A stretch of 64,000 nt of DNA from Bradyrhizobium sp. CCH5-F6 (lineage in GTDB: Bacteria > Pseudomonadota > Alphaproteobacteria > Rhizobiales > Xanthobacteraceae), in NCBI RefSeq assembly GCF_001556045.1, contig NZ_LSIC01000203.1:1-64000 (forward strand), in the 5' to 3' direction. How positions within the stretch are numbered: position 1 is the first letter of the stretch; every line of letters starts with the position of its first letter. The position numbers and the translations under genes are program-made. Below, piece after piece: positions 45,306 to 54,465 of this stretch. The notes under the pieces were generated by a model. The model made no database searches and was not told where the DNA came from. It saw nothing but the letters and a program-made list of their open reading frames with translations.

Positions 45306-47624
45306 ATGGATATGCTGGTGAGCCGCCCCCCCGTCGACCATGAGGCGGGCGAAGCCTCGGGATCGATGTCGGCCCTGATCGAGCAGCTGACTGGTCTGGC
45401 CCGGCGGCAGTACCGGGTCTTTGTCATCGTGCCTGCCGCCGCGCTCGCAATCGGCCTGCTTTACCTTTTGCTGACCCCTGCGCAATACACGGCCACCACC
45501 ACCCTGCTGATCGACAGCACCACGCTCCGGGTCCTGCAGAACCAGCTTCAACCGCAAGGGGACGTGCCGCTGGACACGCTCCAGGTGGGATCACAGGTCG
45601 AGATCCTGGCATCGCGCAAGCTCGGCCTTGATGTCGTACGGGGCCTGCGTCTCGCCGATGATCCGGAGTTTGCCGCCTCGTCCAGCTGGAACCCGTTCGC
45701 GTCGTCCGCGGGGCCAAGCCCCGAAGATCGCGAGCAGCACGCGCTGGACGCATTTCTCGCCCACCGCAGCATCAGCCGCGCCGAGAAGACCTACGCGCTG
45801 AACATCTCCTATACTTCGAAAAGCCCTGCGAAGGCCGCGAAAATCGCCAACGCCATCGCGGAGGCCTATGTCGATGACCAGCTCGGCGCCAAGTACCAGA
45901 CGGTGACCCGCGCCGGCGTCTGGCTGCAGGACCGCATCAATGAACTGAGGTCGAAGGCCACTGCAGCCGACCGCGCCGTGCTCGAATTCAAGGAAAAGAA
46001 CAAGATCGTCGATCTCGGCGGCGCCGGCTCGACCGCCGCGGGCGCCGGGACGTTCAGCCGGCTGATCGGCGAGCAGCAGCTTTACGAACTGAACAGCCAG
46101 CTCGCCACGGCGCGTGGAGCCACCAGCGAAGCCAAAGCGCGTCTCGACAGGATCGAGCAGGTGCGCAAGATGGACGTCAGCGAGGGAGCGGTCGCCGACA
46201 CGCTCAAGAACGACGTCATCACTCGCCTGCGCAATCAGTTCGTCGACCTTTCCACCCGCGAAGCGAATATTTCCGGCCGGTACGGCGCCGACCATGCCGC
46301 TGCCGCCAATCTGCGCGACCAGATGGAGGAAATTCGCCGCAACATCTCCGCCGAACTCGGGCGGATCGCCGGCAGCTACCGCAGCGATTACGAGATCGCC
46401 AGAGCGCGGGAGGAGAGTCTGGAGCGTGCGCTTGCGGCGCTGGTATCCGAAGGACAGATCACCAACCGCGACCGGCTGGGGCTCGCCGAGCTCGAAAGCT
46501 CGGCCAAGGTCTATCACACGCTGTTCGACAATTTTCTCCAGCGTTACATGGAAGCGATCCAGCAACAATCGTTCCCGATCACCGATGCCAGGATCATCAG
46601 CCCGGCGGTCGCACCGACGAAGAAGAGCAAGCCGGTCACCTCGCTGGTTCTCGCCATTTCGCTGTCGCTCGGCATCATGGCAAGCATCGGCATTGCATCG
46701 CTGCGCGAGGCCATGGACGGGGTGTTCCGCACGGCTCGCCAAACCGAACAGCAGCTCAGAGCGCGCTGTATTTGCATCATTCCACAGGTGTCGGCGGTAA
46801 CCGCGCCCGGGCTCATGCGCGGCAACGGCGGCGCGCCGGAGACGTCCACGCTGCCCGCCCTGCCGGCCCCTGCGCCGGGGCCCGGCGAACCCGTACCCGC
46901 GCAGGAGCGGCGCTTTGCATTCAGCGATCCCCTGAAGCGGCGCGCCGTCGAGGATCCGATTTCGGTGTTCACCGAGGCGTTTCGCGCCATCAAGGTCAGC
47001 GCCTGGCTGCAGGCCAATGTTCGCCAGACCAAGGTGATCGGCGTCACGTCGACCCTGCCGGCCGAGGGCAAGTCGACCGTTGCGGCCAATCTTGCGACCC
47101 TGATGGCCGACGCAGGCCGGCGCGTGGTGCTGATCGATGCGGATCTGCGCAACCCCACCCTGGCGCGCTCGCTGTCGCCGCGGCCGCAGGCGGGCTGGCT
47201 CGACGTGATCAGCGGCAAGCTCGATCTCACCGCCGTCACGGGCCGCGAGCCGACCACCGGATTGGCCCTCCTGCCGCTGCTCCTGACCGAGGCGCCCGTC
47301 CATTCCGACGAGGTCCTGGCCTCGCAGGGATTCCGCGATCTCCTAGAACGGCTGCGCCAGAGCTACGACTACATCATCGTCGACCTGCCGCCGCTCGCAC
47401 CCGTCGTCGACGTTCGCGCCACCGTCCCGGCCATCGATTCTTTCGTGTTCGTGGTGGAATGGGGCGCAACGAGCGTCAAGACGGTGCGCCGTCACCTGCT
47501 TCCGGAAACGGAGCTGCACGACCGGTTGCTGGGCGTGGTGCTGAACAAGGCCAATCCCCGACTGCTCGAGCGGTTCGAGCAGCCCGGAATCTATCGGAAC
47601 GGCTACTATATGAGGGGGGCCTAG
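45306..47624 (+). CDS. Polysaccharide co-polymerase/tyrosine autokinase (ExoP/Wzc type)
   Basis: A 772-residue inner-membrane protein that sets exopolysaccharide chain length. An N-terminal Wzz domain has a helix near residue 40 (VFVIVPAAALAIGLLYLLLT) and a long coiled coil (residues 170-440). The second helix (SLVLAISLSLGIMASIGIASL) is followed by the cytosolic BY-kinase with Walker A TLPAEGKSTVAANLATLM, Walker A' VVLIDADLRNP and Walker B YIIVDLPPLAP. The C-terminus (YRNGYYMRGA) supplies clustered Tyr for autophosphorylation, though fewer than usual. It belongs to the polysaccharide locus with the sugar transferase (48247) and export lipoprotein (60840). Confidence 0.92.
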   Translation: MDMLVSRPPVDHEAGEASGSMSALIEQLTGLARRQYRVFVIVPAAALAIGLLYLLLTPAQYTATTTLLIDSTTLRVLQNQLQPQGDVPLDTLQVGSQVEILASRKLGLDVVRGLRLADDPEFAASSSWNPFASSAGPSPEDREQHALDAFLAHRSISRAEKTYALNISYTSKSPAKAAKIANAIAEAYVDDQLGAKYQTVTRAGVWLQDRINELRSKATAADRAVLEFKEKNKIVDLGGAGSTAAGAGTFSRLIGEQQLYELNSQLATARGATSEAKARLDRIEQVRKMDVSEGAVADTLKNDVITRLRNQFVDLSTREANISGRYGADHAAAANLRDQMEEIRRNISAELGRIAGSYRSDYEIARAREESLERALAALVSEGQITNRDRLGLAELESSAKVYHTLFDNFLQRYMEAIQQQSFPITDARIISPAVAPTKKSKPVTSLVLAISLSLGIMASIGIASLREAMDGVFRTARQTEQQLRARCICIIPQVSAVTAPGLMRGNGGAPETSTLPALPAPAPGPGEPVPAQERRFAFSDPLKRRAVEDPISVFTEAFRAIKVSAWLQANVRQTKVIGVTSTLPAEGKSTVAANLATLMADAGRRVVLIDADLRNPTLARSLSPRPQAGWLDVISGKLDLTAVTGREPTTGLALLPLLLTEAPVHSDEVLASQGFRDLLERLRQSYDYIIVDLPPLAPVVDVRATVPAIDSFVFVVEWGATSVKTVRRHLLPETELHDRLLGVVLNKANPRLLERFEQPGIYRNGYYMRGA

Positions 47625-47639
47625 CGCGCAGGCATCGGC

Positions 47640-48005
47640 TCAGCCGTTGTCCGGGCGCCTCATGCGGGGGCCCTGCCGCGCCCGCAGCTCTTCTTCGTAT
47701 TTGAGCTTTTCGAGAAGCATGTCGGTCACGAGGCGACGCAGCTGGGCGTTCTCGAGCTCCAGCCGCCTGATGGTCTCGTCCGAACTCGCATCATTGGCAG
47801 CCGACCGGGGTATGCTATCGAGGGCGCGCACGCGATTGTCCGCCGCCGGCGAAGATTTGAGCATCTTCTTCCAGCGATGGTAGGTCATGATGCTGACGCC
47901 GAGCGCCTTGGAGATCTCGCGCTGGGTCTTGCCCTTTGCCGCCAGCTCGTTGGCCTGCGCTAGCTTGGCCGAAATCTCGTCAGAGGCATGCCTTTTCCCA
48001 ACCAT
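47640..48005 (-). CDS. Orphan IS3-OrfA/transposase-like HTH protein
   Basis: A 121-residue DNA-binding protein. The HTH is at about residues 22-47 (LAAKGKTQREISKALGVSIMTYHRWKK), and a leucine-rich coiled coil follows (ETIRRLELENAQLRRLVTDMLLEK), exactly the OrfA layout of IS3-family elements. No OrfB, inverted repeats or target duplication are next to it, and the reading frame is intact. Convergent with exoP-like gene, upstream of nothing on its strand except EPS genes. It may be a domesticated transposase regulator of the polysaccharide locus, or merely an IS remnant. Confidence 0.75.
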   Translation of the reverse strand: MVGKRHASDEISAKLAQANELAAKGKTQREISKALGVSIMTYHRWKKMLKSSPAADNRVRALDSIPRSAANDASSDETIRRLELENAQLRRLVTDMLLEKLKYEEELRARQGPRMRRPDNG

Positions 48006-48246
48006 GATGGGTCCTTTCAGGCCCGAATGCGCTAGCCCAAGTGTAGTAAGCGCGAATCGTGAACCTTTTCAATAGGCCCCGCGGACTTCCCCCGGCCATC
48101 GTTGTCCGAATGGCCGTATTCTTCGATCTGCTGGAGGCAGGATTGGGCTGAACCCACGCGGCACCACTCCGTCCGGGCGCCTGCCAGCGTCAGCATTGTT
48201 CATGCTCAATGATGCGTTTGCTGGTCAAAGCGCGAGCGCGACCGCA

Positions 48247-49701
48247 TCAATACGCGTTGCGCGGCCGCATCAGCTCAAAGGCCGTCCTGAACATGATATA
48301 GACATCGAGCGTCAGACTCCAGTTATCAATATACCATAGATCCAGCTCGATCCGCTGCTTCATCAATTCCAGCTGTGGGGTGCCCCCGCGATAGCCGTTG
48401 ACCTGGGCCCAGCCGGTGATGCCCGGCTTGACATGGTGGCGGAACGCGTAGTTCGCGATCATCCGGCCGTATTCGTAGTCGTGCACCAGAGCGTGGGGTC
48501 GCGGCCCGACGATGGACATGTGGCCCTGCAGCACGTTGATCAGTTGCGGCAGCTCGTCGATGCTGGTCTGCCGCAGCAGCCGCCCGACCCGGGTTACCCT
48601 GGGATCCTGCTTGGTCGCCTGGACGACCGACCCGCCATCCTCCTGGACGCGCATGCTGCGCAGCTTGTAGATGACGAAGGGCTTTCCGTTGAACCCATGG
48701 CGGCGCTGCCGAAAGATCACCGGTCCCTTCGACTCCAGCTTGATCGCAACGGCGGAAATCGCCAGAGGAAGTATGAGGATGAGCAGCGACGTCGTCGCCA
48801 CGACGATATCGAGCAGGCGCTTGCTCAGCCGGTCCAGTGCCGAGAGCGGAGCGGGCTGCACCTCGACCATGTAGAGCCGCTGCGACTTCGAGGTCTGGTG
48901 ACGCAGCACTGTTGAGACCGCGCAATCGGGCAACAGGCGGACGGGAAGCGGGATTGCGCGCAAATGGCCGAGCAGCGCCGTGACGGCCTGCGGAGCCGAC
49001 CAGGGCAGCGCCAACACGATCTCCTCGGCGGCGACGTGACGGATCCGCGCCATCATGGCCTCGCCTCGTTTCGCCTCGGATGCGGAGAGCAGGTCGTCGA
49101 CGCGCGGCAAGGTCACGCGTTCGATCTCCTGAAGCCCAAATCGGGTCAGCAGGTCGGCCCGGCCGAACTGTGCGAGTTCCGCGGGCGTTCCGACCACCAC
49201 CACCCGCCGGCCGCGAATGATGCCCGTCAGCAGCGCGGCTCTGAGGATCCGCTTCGCCATCCATCGTCCGCAAACCAGACCGGCGGCTGCGACCGAGACG
49301 AAGCAAAGCACCGATCCGCGCGAGACCTCGTCGCCGGATTTGAAAAGGAACAGGACCACCGGGATGATCAGCGCCGCGATGCACCAGCCGGCCAGGACGC
49401 GGCCGCCGTCGCGCTCGTCGTCCAGCAGATGGTTATGCCGGTACAGGCCAAGGAAATGCGCGACGAGAACGTGGGCAAGGCTGGCGACCAATCCCAGCCC
49501 GGCATAGAACCCGACATCCTCAAGGGTTCCCCCGAGAACACGCTGATACCCAATGCCTCCCAGTGCACCGGCTGCAACGATGATGGCGGCGTCGAGGGTT
49601 GCGAACAACGGCTCGATCAGAACGAACGGAAGGCCGAGGCGAGCCCGCGATCGGACCTCGTATGTCGAGGTCGATCCACCCGTGTTGGTCAAGTCGGTCA
49701 C
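48247..49701 (-). CDS. Undecaprenyl-phosphate glucose phosphotransferase (WcaJ/ExoY type)
   Basis: A 484-residue polytopic membrane enzyme that transfers glucose-1-phosphate to undecaprenyl phosphate, the first step of exopolysaccharide repeat synthesis. Four N-terminal helices precede a CoA-binding-like region, a fifth helix (VVATTSLLILILPLAISAVAIKL) and the catalytic domain with FRQRRHGFNGKPFVIYKLRSM, VTRVGRLLRQTSIDELPQLINVLQGHMSIVGPRPH and KPGITGWAQVNGYRG. GTG 49701 is preferred to ATG 49746, because a TATAAT sits at the latter. Partner of the ExoP-like protein upstream. Confidence 0.9.
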   Translation of the reverse strand: MTDLTNTGGSTSTYEVRSRARLGLPFVLIEPLFATLDAAIIVAAGALGGIGYQRVLGGTLEDVGFYAGLGLVASLAHVLVAHFLGLYRHNHLLDDERDGGRVLAGWCIAALIIPVVLFLFKSGDEVSRGSVLCFVSVAAAGLVCGRWMAKRILRAALLTGIIRGRRVVVVGTPAELAQFGRADLLTRFGLQEIERVTLPRVDDLLSASEAKRGEAMMARIRHVAAEEIVLALPWSAPQAVTALLGHLRAIPLPVRLLPDCAVSTVLRHQTSKSQRLYMVEVQPAPLSALDRLSKRLLDIVVATTSLLILILPLAISAVAIKLESKGPVIFRQRRHGFNGKPFVIYKLRSMRVQEDGGSVVQATKQDPRVTRVGRLLRQTSIDELPQLINVLQGHMSIVGPRPHALVHDYEYGRMIANYAFRHHVKPGITGWAQVNGYRGGTPQLELMKQRIELDLWYIDNWSLTLDVYIMFRTAFELMRPRNAY

Positions 49702-49744
49702 GATGCACCCCCGGGATCGAAGTCGCGATCCCGATAACACGCGC

Positions 49745-49750
49745 ATTATA
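49745..49750 (-). promoter_or_regulatory. Consensus -10 element (TATAAT) of the sugar-transferase gene
   Basis: Minus-strand TATAAT at 49750-49745 lies in an AT-rich run (49745-49785). The in-frame ATG at 49746 overlaps it, so transcription starts downstream of that ATG and translation more likely begins at GTG 49701. No convincing -35 at 17-base spacing was found. Confidence 0.5.
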
Positions 49751-49838
49751 CCATAATTATGATACTTCTACTGTTAATTAACTGTCGATGACGGGGGCGC
49801 CGGATAGGCCGCCGCACCGTCATCGCAACGTCACGTCC

Positions 49839-50876
49839 TCAGCGCGACGGCGTGGTGTCGGTCCTGGCATCGGGTTTGGGCTCGAGCAGGCGCGACAACG
49901 CGATCTCGTTCACGACGGGCGGGGTCTGCTTCAGGAGCTCCGCCACATAGGCGCGGCGGTTCGCCTCGACGCGCTCGGCGCGCATGCGCTGCACCAGGGC
50001 GTCTCTCACGTCAGGGAGCGGCCGCGTATGCGAGGCCTCGGTGTCGACCAGTTTGAGAACGTGCCAGCCGTCCTCGAGCCGGATCGGATCGCCAATCCCG
50101 GATCTGGGCAGGCCCGTGACCTGCGCGCGGATCTCGGTGCGCAGATCGGGCTCGGCGACCCAGCCGATCTCCCCTTCCCGCCCCGCGGTCGCCGCATCCT
50201 CCGACAAGGCGCGCGCGATCGCGCCGAACTCCGCGCCGGGTTGCTTCACCTTGCGCATGATGTCGTCCAGCTTCCGCCGCGCGGCATCTTCCGCGGCCTT
50301 GTCGGCATCCTTCGCGAGATTGACCACGATCTGGGCCAGCCGGAAGCGGCGCGGGACCAGGAACGCGCTGGCGTTGGCCTCGTAGACGCCCTTGATCTCG
50401 GCCTCGCTGGGATATTGGTCGCCGACTGCGGTGACCGACTGCAGATAGGTCTCGACGATCAGAGTGTCACGGGCGCGGGCAAGCTGCGTCACCACACTCG
50501 GCTGCTGGTCCCATTTCTTGGCCATCGCTTCCTTCAGCACCAGGCGGTTGGCCAGGATCGCGCGCACTGTCTGGCTCAGCAGCGCCGGATCGCGCGCCAT
50601 CGCCGCCTGCTGGCGCGCGTCCAGCATCTGGATGGTGCCGCGGACCTCCTCGGCCGTGACGTCGCTGTCGCCGACCCGGGCGATAACCTCGCCGCCCTTC
50701 ACCGCCGTGTTGTCCTGCGCCGCAGGCTGTGCCGGCGCAGCGGGAACCGGCGCAGGGGCTGGGCGCGAGGCGGCAGGCGGCGAATTGCGGGTTTGTGTCT
50801 GGGCCTGCGCCATCGCAATCGACGACACGGTGGTCAGGAGCGCGGCAGCGAGCAGCGCGGGCTTGGAGACGGTCAT
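49839..50876 (-). CDS. Parvulin-type peptidyl-prolyl isomerase (PpiC/SurA-like), periplasmic
   Basis: A 345-residue secreted chaperone. The signal peptide (KPALLAAALLTTVSSIAMAQ) is followed by a Pro/Ala-rich linker, an N-terminal SurA-like helical domain (GEVIARVGDSDVTAEEVRGTIQM...) and a parvulin domain (FLVPRRFRLAQIVVNLAK; EFGAIARALSEDAATAGREGEIGWV; LEDGWHVLKLVDT). It is the last gene of the seven-gene operon and overlaps the coiled-coil gene by four bases. It likely assists folding or membrane delivery of the secreted or barrel proteins encoded upstream. Confidence 0.88.
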   Translation of the reverse strand: MTVSKPALLAAALLTTVSSIAMAQAQTQTRNSPPAASRPAPAPVPAAPAQPAAQDNTAVKGGEVIARVGDSDVTAEEVRGTIQMLDARQQAAMARDPALLSQTVRAILANRLVLKEAMAKKWDQQPSVVTQLARARDTLIVETYLQSVTAVGDQYPSEAEIKGVYEANASAFLVPRRFRLAQIVVNLAKDADKAAEDAARRKLDDIMRKVKQPGAEFGAIARALSEDAATAGREGEIGWVAEPDLRTEIRAQVTGLPRSGIGDPIRLEDGWHVLKLVDTEASHTRPLPDVRDALVQRMRAERVEANRRAYVAELLKQTPPVVNEIALSRLLEPKPDARTDTTPSR

Positions 50877-51466
50877 GGCTTGGCCTTCTGCTCGATGATC
50901 TTGTCGCGGAAATCCTGCGCGGCGTTCTGGTGCTCGACGCGCTTCAGCCCGAATACGGGATCGTGGTCGAGCACCTTCTCCAGCGGATCCATCCGCTCAT
51001 ATTGCTTGACGACGTCGTCGGCGATCTTGACCAGCCTGACATTCTTGGCCTCGCAGGCCTTGGCGCTCGCTTTCCAGGTCGTCGCCTCGCCTTCGAACTT
51101 GGTGCGCTCGGCGTCCTTGGTGCGGGCGACGCTGGCCGCCTCGCCATAGGCGGCCTTCCACTTCTCCAAGGAATCGTCGCGCTCGGCGATGCGCTCGTTG
51201 AAGTCCTTCACCGCCTGGCGATAGGCCTGCTCGGCCTCCTTGACCTGGGCGCGATAGGCCTCGTTCTGCTTGCGCAGACGATCCCGCTCCTGCTCCGCCG
51301 CGGTCAGCTTGGCCTGGACCGCCGCGCGCTGGTCTTCGGCCGTACGCGCCTGCGCGGTGGCGCTGCGCAGCGCTTCGCGAAGGCGATCGGATTCCTGATC
51401 GGCGTGGGCAGCGGTCGAGATCACCAATGCCAGGGCCGCTGCCGACGATAGACGCAACACGCGCAT
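50873..51466 (-). CDS. Periplasmic coiled-coil protein of the TPS-Ton operon
   Basis: A 197-residue exported protein with a signal peptide (MRVLRLSSAAALALVISTAAHA). Residues 25-150 are almost all charged heptads (AEDQRAAVQAKLTAAEQERDRLRKQNEAYR), a long coiled coil, and the rest is helical with one Cys (KACEAKN). No family recognised. It begins two bases after the porin stop and is coupled to the isomerase gene. A periplasmic spacer or scaffold linking envelope parts is plausible, but this is inference. Confidence 0.75.
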   Translation of the reverse strand: MRVLRLSSAAALALVISTAAHADQESDRLREALRSATAQARTAEDQRAAVQAKLTAAEQERDRLRKQNEAYRAQVKEAEQAYRQAVKDFNERIAERDDSLEKWKAAYGEAASVARTKDAERTKFEGEATTWKASAKACEAKNVRLVKIADDVVKQYERMDPLEKVLDHDPVFGLKRVEHQNAAQDFRDKIIEQKAKP

Positions 51467-51468
51467 GG

Positions 51469-53283
51469 TCAGAACCTCGCGTTGAGATCGAGTTGCACGA
51501 TATCGACAGCGTAAGGCAGGCCGGCGATGTTGTTGGCGCTCATCCAGCGCACCGACGCCCAGATATTCTCGCCGAGGCCGACATTGCCACCGATGAAGTA
51601 GCCCTTCAGATTGGTGCCGCCGAGACCAAAATCTGAATCGACGAACGCATCCACCATCGCGTCGGACTCAAGGTACTTATATCCGACATGCGCATTCCAG
51701 TCCCAGAGATGCTTGATCTGCTTATTCCCGACCGTCAGGCGCGCGAGCCAGCCCTGGTTGCCGCCGTTATAAGAGCCGGGATCGCCGGTGGTCGTCGGTC
51801 CGAAGTTGTTCACTGCCGCAGCAGCCACAGCCGATCGATCGAAGGCAGTGTTCCACACGTATTCCGCATCAAGAATGATGTGAATTGGATTGAATTGCGC
51901 AAAGTCGAGTTGGGCGCTTGCGACGATCGGCCGGAAATCGCTGGCAAGACCGTAGTACTGGTAATTCAGCGTGCCGGTATCGTTGGAGGAAACAGGCAGG
52001 ACGACGGGTATGTTGCGCAAACGCATGTAGGTGTTGCCCTTCTGGGCGAACGACGGGCGCAGCAAGTCCGTGTCACACACGTCGCTGGCCGCATAGACAA
52101 GACACTCGCTCGAGAGACGCCCCCGAATATTTGCGAAGTCATAGTAGGCAACGGCCATCGTGAGGGTGGTTTCAGGATCGAACCTGGCGGCGAATCCTCC
52201 TTGCGCGCCGAACAGCCATTTGTCGCGGCTCGGTAACTTGATCGGACCCGAAAGGTTGGACGTATTCAGGCCGGCGTTCAGATCCGTATTGAACACTGGA
52301 AAGGCGCCGCCCGCAAAAAACGGCGTGAGCCCTTCGGCGATTTCCTGCTTGGCCTGGACAGCCAGGCCGTCGAAGCCGAGGTCCTTGTACCAAACGAGAT
52401 CGGTCGGCGACCAGAACGGGTTGTCGAATCGGCCCACTGATGCCACGAAGTCCTGCGTCGGTTGATATTTGACGAAAGCGCGGTCCAGCCACAGCGCATA
52501 TTTCGAGAAATTGCCTCCGTTTCCGCCGAAGGTCTGGTTCATCGAGACCGGCGAGCTGCTCTCACCTGTCGCGATCCTCAGCCCTGCGGTAAAGCCTTCG
52601 AACAGATCGACGTCAGCTCCGAGCCGCGCCCGAAAGCGAAAGCGATTGCGGTCCTGGCTGGTGTTATAGCTCGGGGGAAAATACGGATTGACCGCGTTGG
52701 TGTTGTCTTCGAGGAACGGGTTGCCGGTGTTGATGGCATTGAAGTTCTGAAGCGGGCCGTTCCCCGCAGGGAAGTAGTCGCCCTCGTAACGCGCGCGAAT
52801 GTCGCCGTAAAACCTGATCCGCTGCGCCCATTCCGGATACGCACCCGGCGATGCCCACCCTTCCTTGTGCGCGCGGTCCATCACCTCGGCCCGGATCTCC
52901 TCGCGCAACTGCTTGCGGACGATCTCGGGAACGTAGGTGACGCGCTTGGTGCCGGGGGGCGAGACGGCATCGGCCGCACCGGTCGCCTTCTTTTCGGCGC
53001 TGTCGGCCTTGGCGGCGGCATCGCGCGTCGCCTGGCGGGCGACATAGGCCTCGTCGTCGGCCTGCTTGATCAGGGCCGCCGCCTGCTCCTCGCTGAGGGT
53101 GCCCTGCTTCACCAGCAGATTGATCAGGTTGACCGTGGCATTCGACGATGGCGCTGCCGCGCGCGAGACGGTCGGACGCTTGCCCTGGGGCATGCTGTCG
53201 TCCTGCGCTACAGCGGGGGCTGCGCATGCGACCAGCATCAGGGCCGTCGTCGCCAGCTCTCGCGTTTTCAGTTCACGCCACAT
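51469..53283 (-). CDS. Putative outer-membrane porin with N-terminal coiled coil
   Basis: A 604-residue protein of the putative-porin family. A signal peptide (LATTALMLVACAAPAVAQ) precedes an Ala/Glu helical stretch (LLVKQGTLSEEQAAALIKQADDEAY...) that could form a periplasmic coiled coil. The barrel has alternating amphipathic strands such as IRFYGDIRARYEGD, RNRFRFRARLGADV and VGLGENIWASVRWM, and ends in DIVQLDLNARF with a C-terminal Phe, the barrel-assembly signal. It is in the TPS-Ton operon after tonB-like, and could be the outer-membrane partner or a TonB-independent channel. Confidence 0.87.
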   Translation of the reverse strand: MWRELKTRELATTALMLVACAAPAVAQDDSMPQGKRPTVSRAAAPSSNATVNLINLLVKQGTLSEEQAAALIKQADDEAYVARQATRDAAAKADSAEKKATGAADAVSPPGTKRVTYVPEIVRKQLREEIRAEVMDRAHKEGWASPGAYPEWAQRIRFYGDIRARYEGDYFPAGNGPLQNFNAINTGNPFLEDNTNAVNPYFPPSYNTSQDRNRFRFRARLGADVDLFEGFTAGLRIATGESSSPVSMNQTFGGNGGNFSKYALWLDRAFVKYQPTQDFVASVGRFDNPFWSPTDLVWYKDLGFDGLAVQAKQEIAEGLTPFFAGGAFPVFNTDLNAGLNTSNLSGPIKLPSRDKWLFGAQGGFAARFDPETTLTMAVAYYDFANIRGRLSSECLVYAASDVCDTDLLRPSFAQKGNTYMRLRNIPVVLPVSSNDTGTLNYQYYGLASDFRPIVASAQLDFAQFNPIHIILDAEYVWNTAFDRSAVAAAAVNNFGPTTTGDPGSYNGGNQGWLARLTVGNKQIKHLWDWNAHVGYKYLESDAMVDAFVDSDFGLGGTNLKGYFIGGNVGLGENIWASVRWMSANNIAGLPYAVDIVQLDLNARF

Positions 53284-53324
53284 GACGTCACCTCTTCTCT
53301 CAACTCACTCACAGTCACACGACC

Positions 53325-54047
53325 TCATCCCGCCCGGCTGCGCGCCGTGATGCGGGTGATGATCGGCATCGGCATGTCCCTGGGCGGCGGCTCGCGCATG
53401 CGCATGCCGCCGATCACCTGATCGCGAATGGTCGCGTCCAGCGCGCCGTCGCCGGTCGAGGGCGACAGCTGCACGCGGCTGACCTTGCCCGAGCTGTCGA
53501 GCCATACCCGGATCACCGCCTGCATCGAGGCGTAGCGGGTCTTCTCGTTGGCCTGGAGCGCGGCTTCCATTTGCGACTGCACGATGCTCGCATACCAGCC
53601 GAAGCGGCTGTTGCCGCCGCCTCCGCCGCCGCCTCGGCCCTTGCCCTGCGCAAGGCCCCCGCTGCCCGGCCCGTTGCCGAGACCGAGGTCCGGCGGGCCC
53701 GGCGTCGGATCCGGTCCGGCGTCGGGCGGCGCATCCTTGGGAATGTCGATCGGCTTCTCCTCGACGACATCCTTGACGGGCGTCTGCTCCATCACCTTCT
53801 GCTCGGGCTGCTGTTCCGGCTGCTGCTCGGGCGGAGGCGGCGGTGGTGGCGGAGGCGGAGGCGGCGGTGGAAGCACCATCGTCACCTGAAGCTCGTTCAC
53901 CTTGCGCGGCGGGTCCTTGTCGCCACTCATCACCATGACGACGACGCCGACGGTCAGCGCAATCACGACCAGCGCCGAGCCGCCGAGCAGCAGATAGCGC
54001 CGCCATGCCGGACCGCCGTCCTCGTAGTTGTCGTCGTCCCACGCCAT
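53325..54047 (-). CDS. TonB-like energy transducer
   Basis: A 240-residue protein with one N-terminal inner-membrane helix (LLLGGSALVVIALTVGVVVMVM, about 20-40), a run of 14 prolines (residues 62-77) and Glu/Gln/Pro repeats (EQQPEQQPEQK) spanning the periplasm. A Gly-rich stretch (GRGGGGGGG) precedes the C-terminal TonB-like domain, with SQMEAALQANEKTRYASMQAVIRVWLDSSGKVSRVQLSPSTGD. It is encoded nine bases after exbD and forms with it and the ExbB fusion a dedicated Ton complex. Confidence 0.87.
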   Translation of the reverse strand: MAWDDDNYEDGGPAWRRYLLLGGSALVVIALTVGVVVMVMSGDKDPPRKVNELQVTMVLPPPPPPPPPPPPPPEQQPEQQPEQKVMEQTPVKDVVEEKPIDIPKDAPPDAGPDPTPGPPDLGLGNGPGSGGLAQGKGRGGGGGGGNSRFGWYASIVQSQMEAALQANEKTRYASMQAVIRVWLDSSGKVSRVQLSPSTGDGALDATIRDQVIGGMRMREPPPRDMPMPIITRITARSRAG

Positions 54048-54056
54048 CGTCCCGTC

Positions 54057-54461
54057 TCATCGCGCCGACGGCTTGGTCGCCATGCCGACCTGGCTGAAGT
54101 TGAGGCGGCCGAGCAGGTCGAGCACGTCGACGACGTTCTGATAAGGCGTCTGGCTGTCGCCGCGCACAACGATGGGAAACTCCGGCGTCAGCGCACGCTG
54201 CTGCACCAGGCGCTGCTCGAGCTCGGGCAGAGTCACGGGAATCGTGTCGAGGAACAGCTTGCCGTCGCTGGCGACCGTGATCGCCTTGGTGGTCTGCTGC
54301 GCCAGGCTCGGCGCCGCGCTCGCCTTTGGTAGGTTTACTTTCATGCCCTGCACGGTCGCCGTGGTCATGATGATGAAGATCACCAGCAGCACGTAAGCGA
54401 GATCGAGCATCGGGGTGATGTTGATGTCGTCGTACGGCTTGCTTTCGGACTGAACTTGCAT
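54057..54461 (-). CDS. exbD: ExbD/TolR-family proton-channel subunit
   Basis: A 134-residue inner-membrane protein with one helix (MLDLAYVLLVIFIIMTTAT), preceded by YDDINITPMLD with the conserved Asp that carries protons, followed by a periplasmic domain (VNLPKASAAPSLAQQTTKAITVASDGKLFLD; VVRGDSQTPYQNVVDVLDLL). Four bases separate it from the ExbB fusion upstream. With ExbB it uses proton flow to energise the TonB-like protein. Confidence 0.92.
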   Translation of the reverse strand: MQVQSESKPYDDINITPMLDLAYVLLVIFIIMTTATVQGMKVNLPKASAAPSLAQQTTKAITVASDGKLFLDTIPVTLPELEQRLVQQRALTPEFPIVVRGDSQTPYQNVVDVLDLLGRLNFSQVGMATKPSAR

Positions 54462-54465
54462 CGAT

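Noticed and set aside
53820..53880. CGG/CCG-rich triplet run as a regulatory repeat
   Set aside because: It is the coding sequence of the poly-proline segment in the TonB-like protein.
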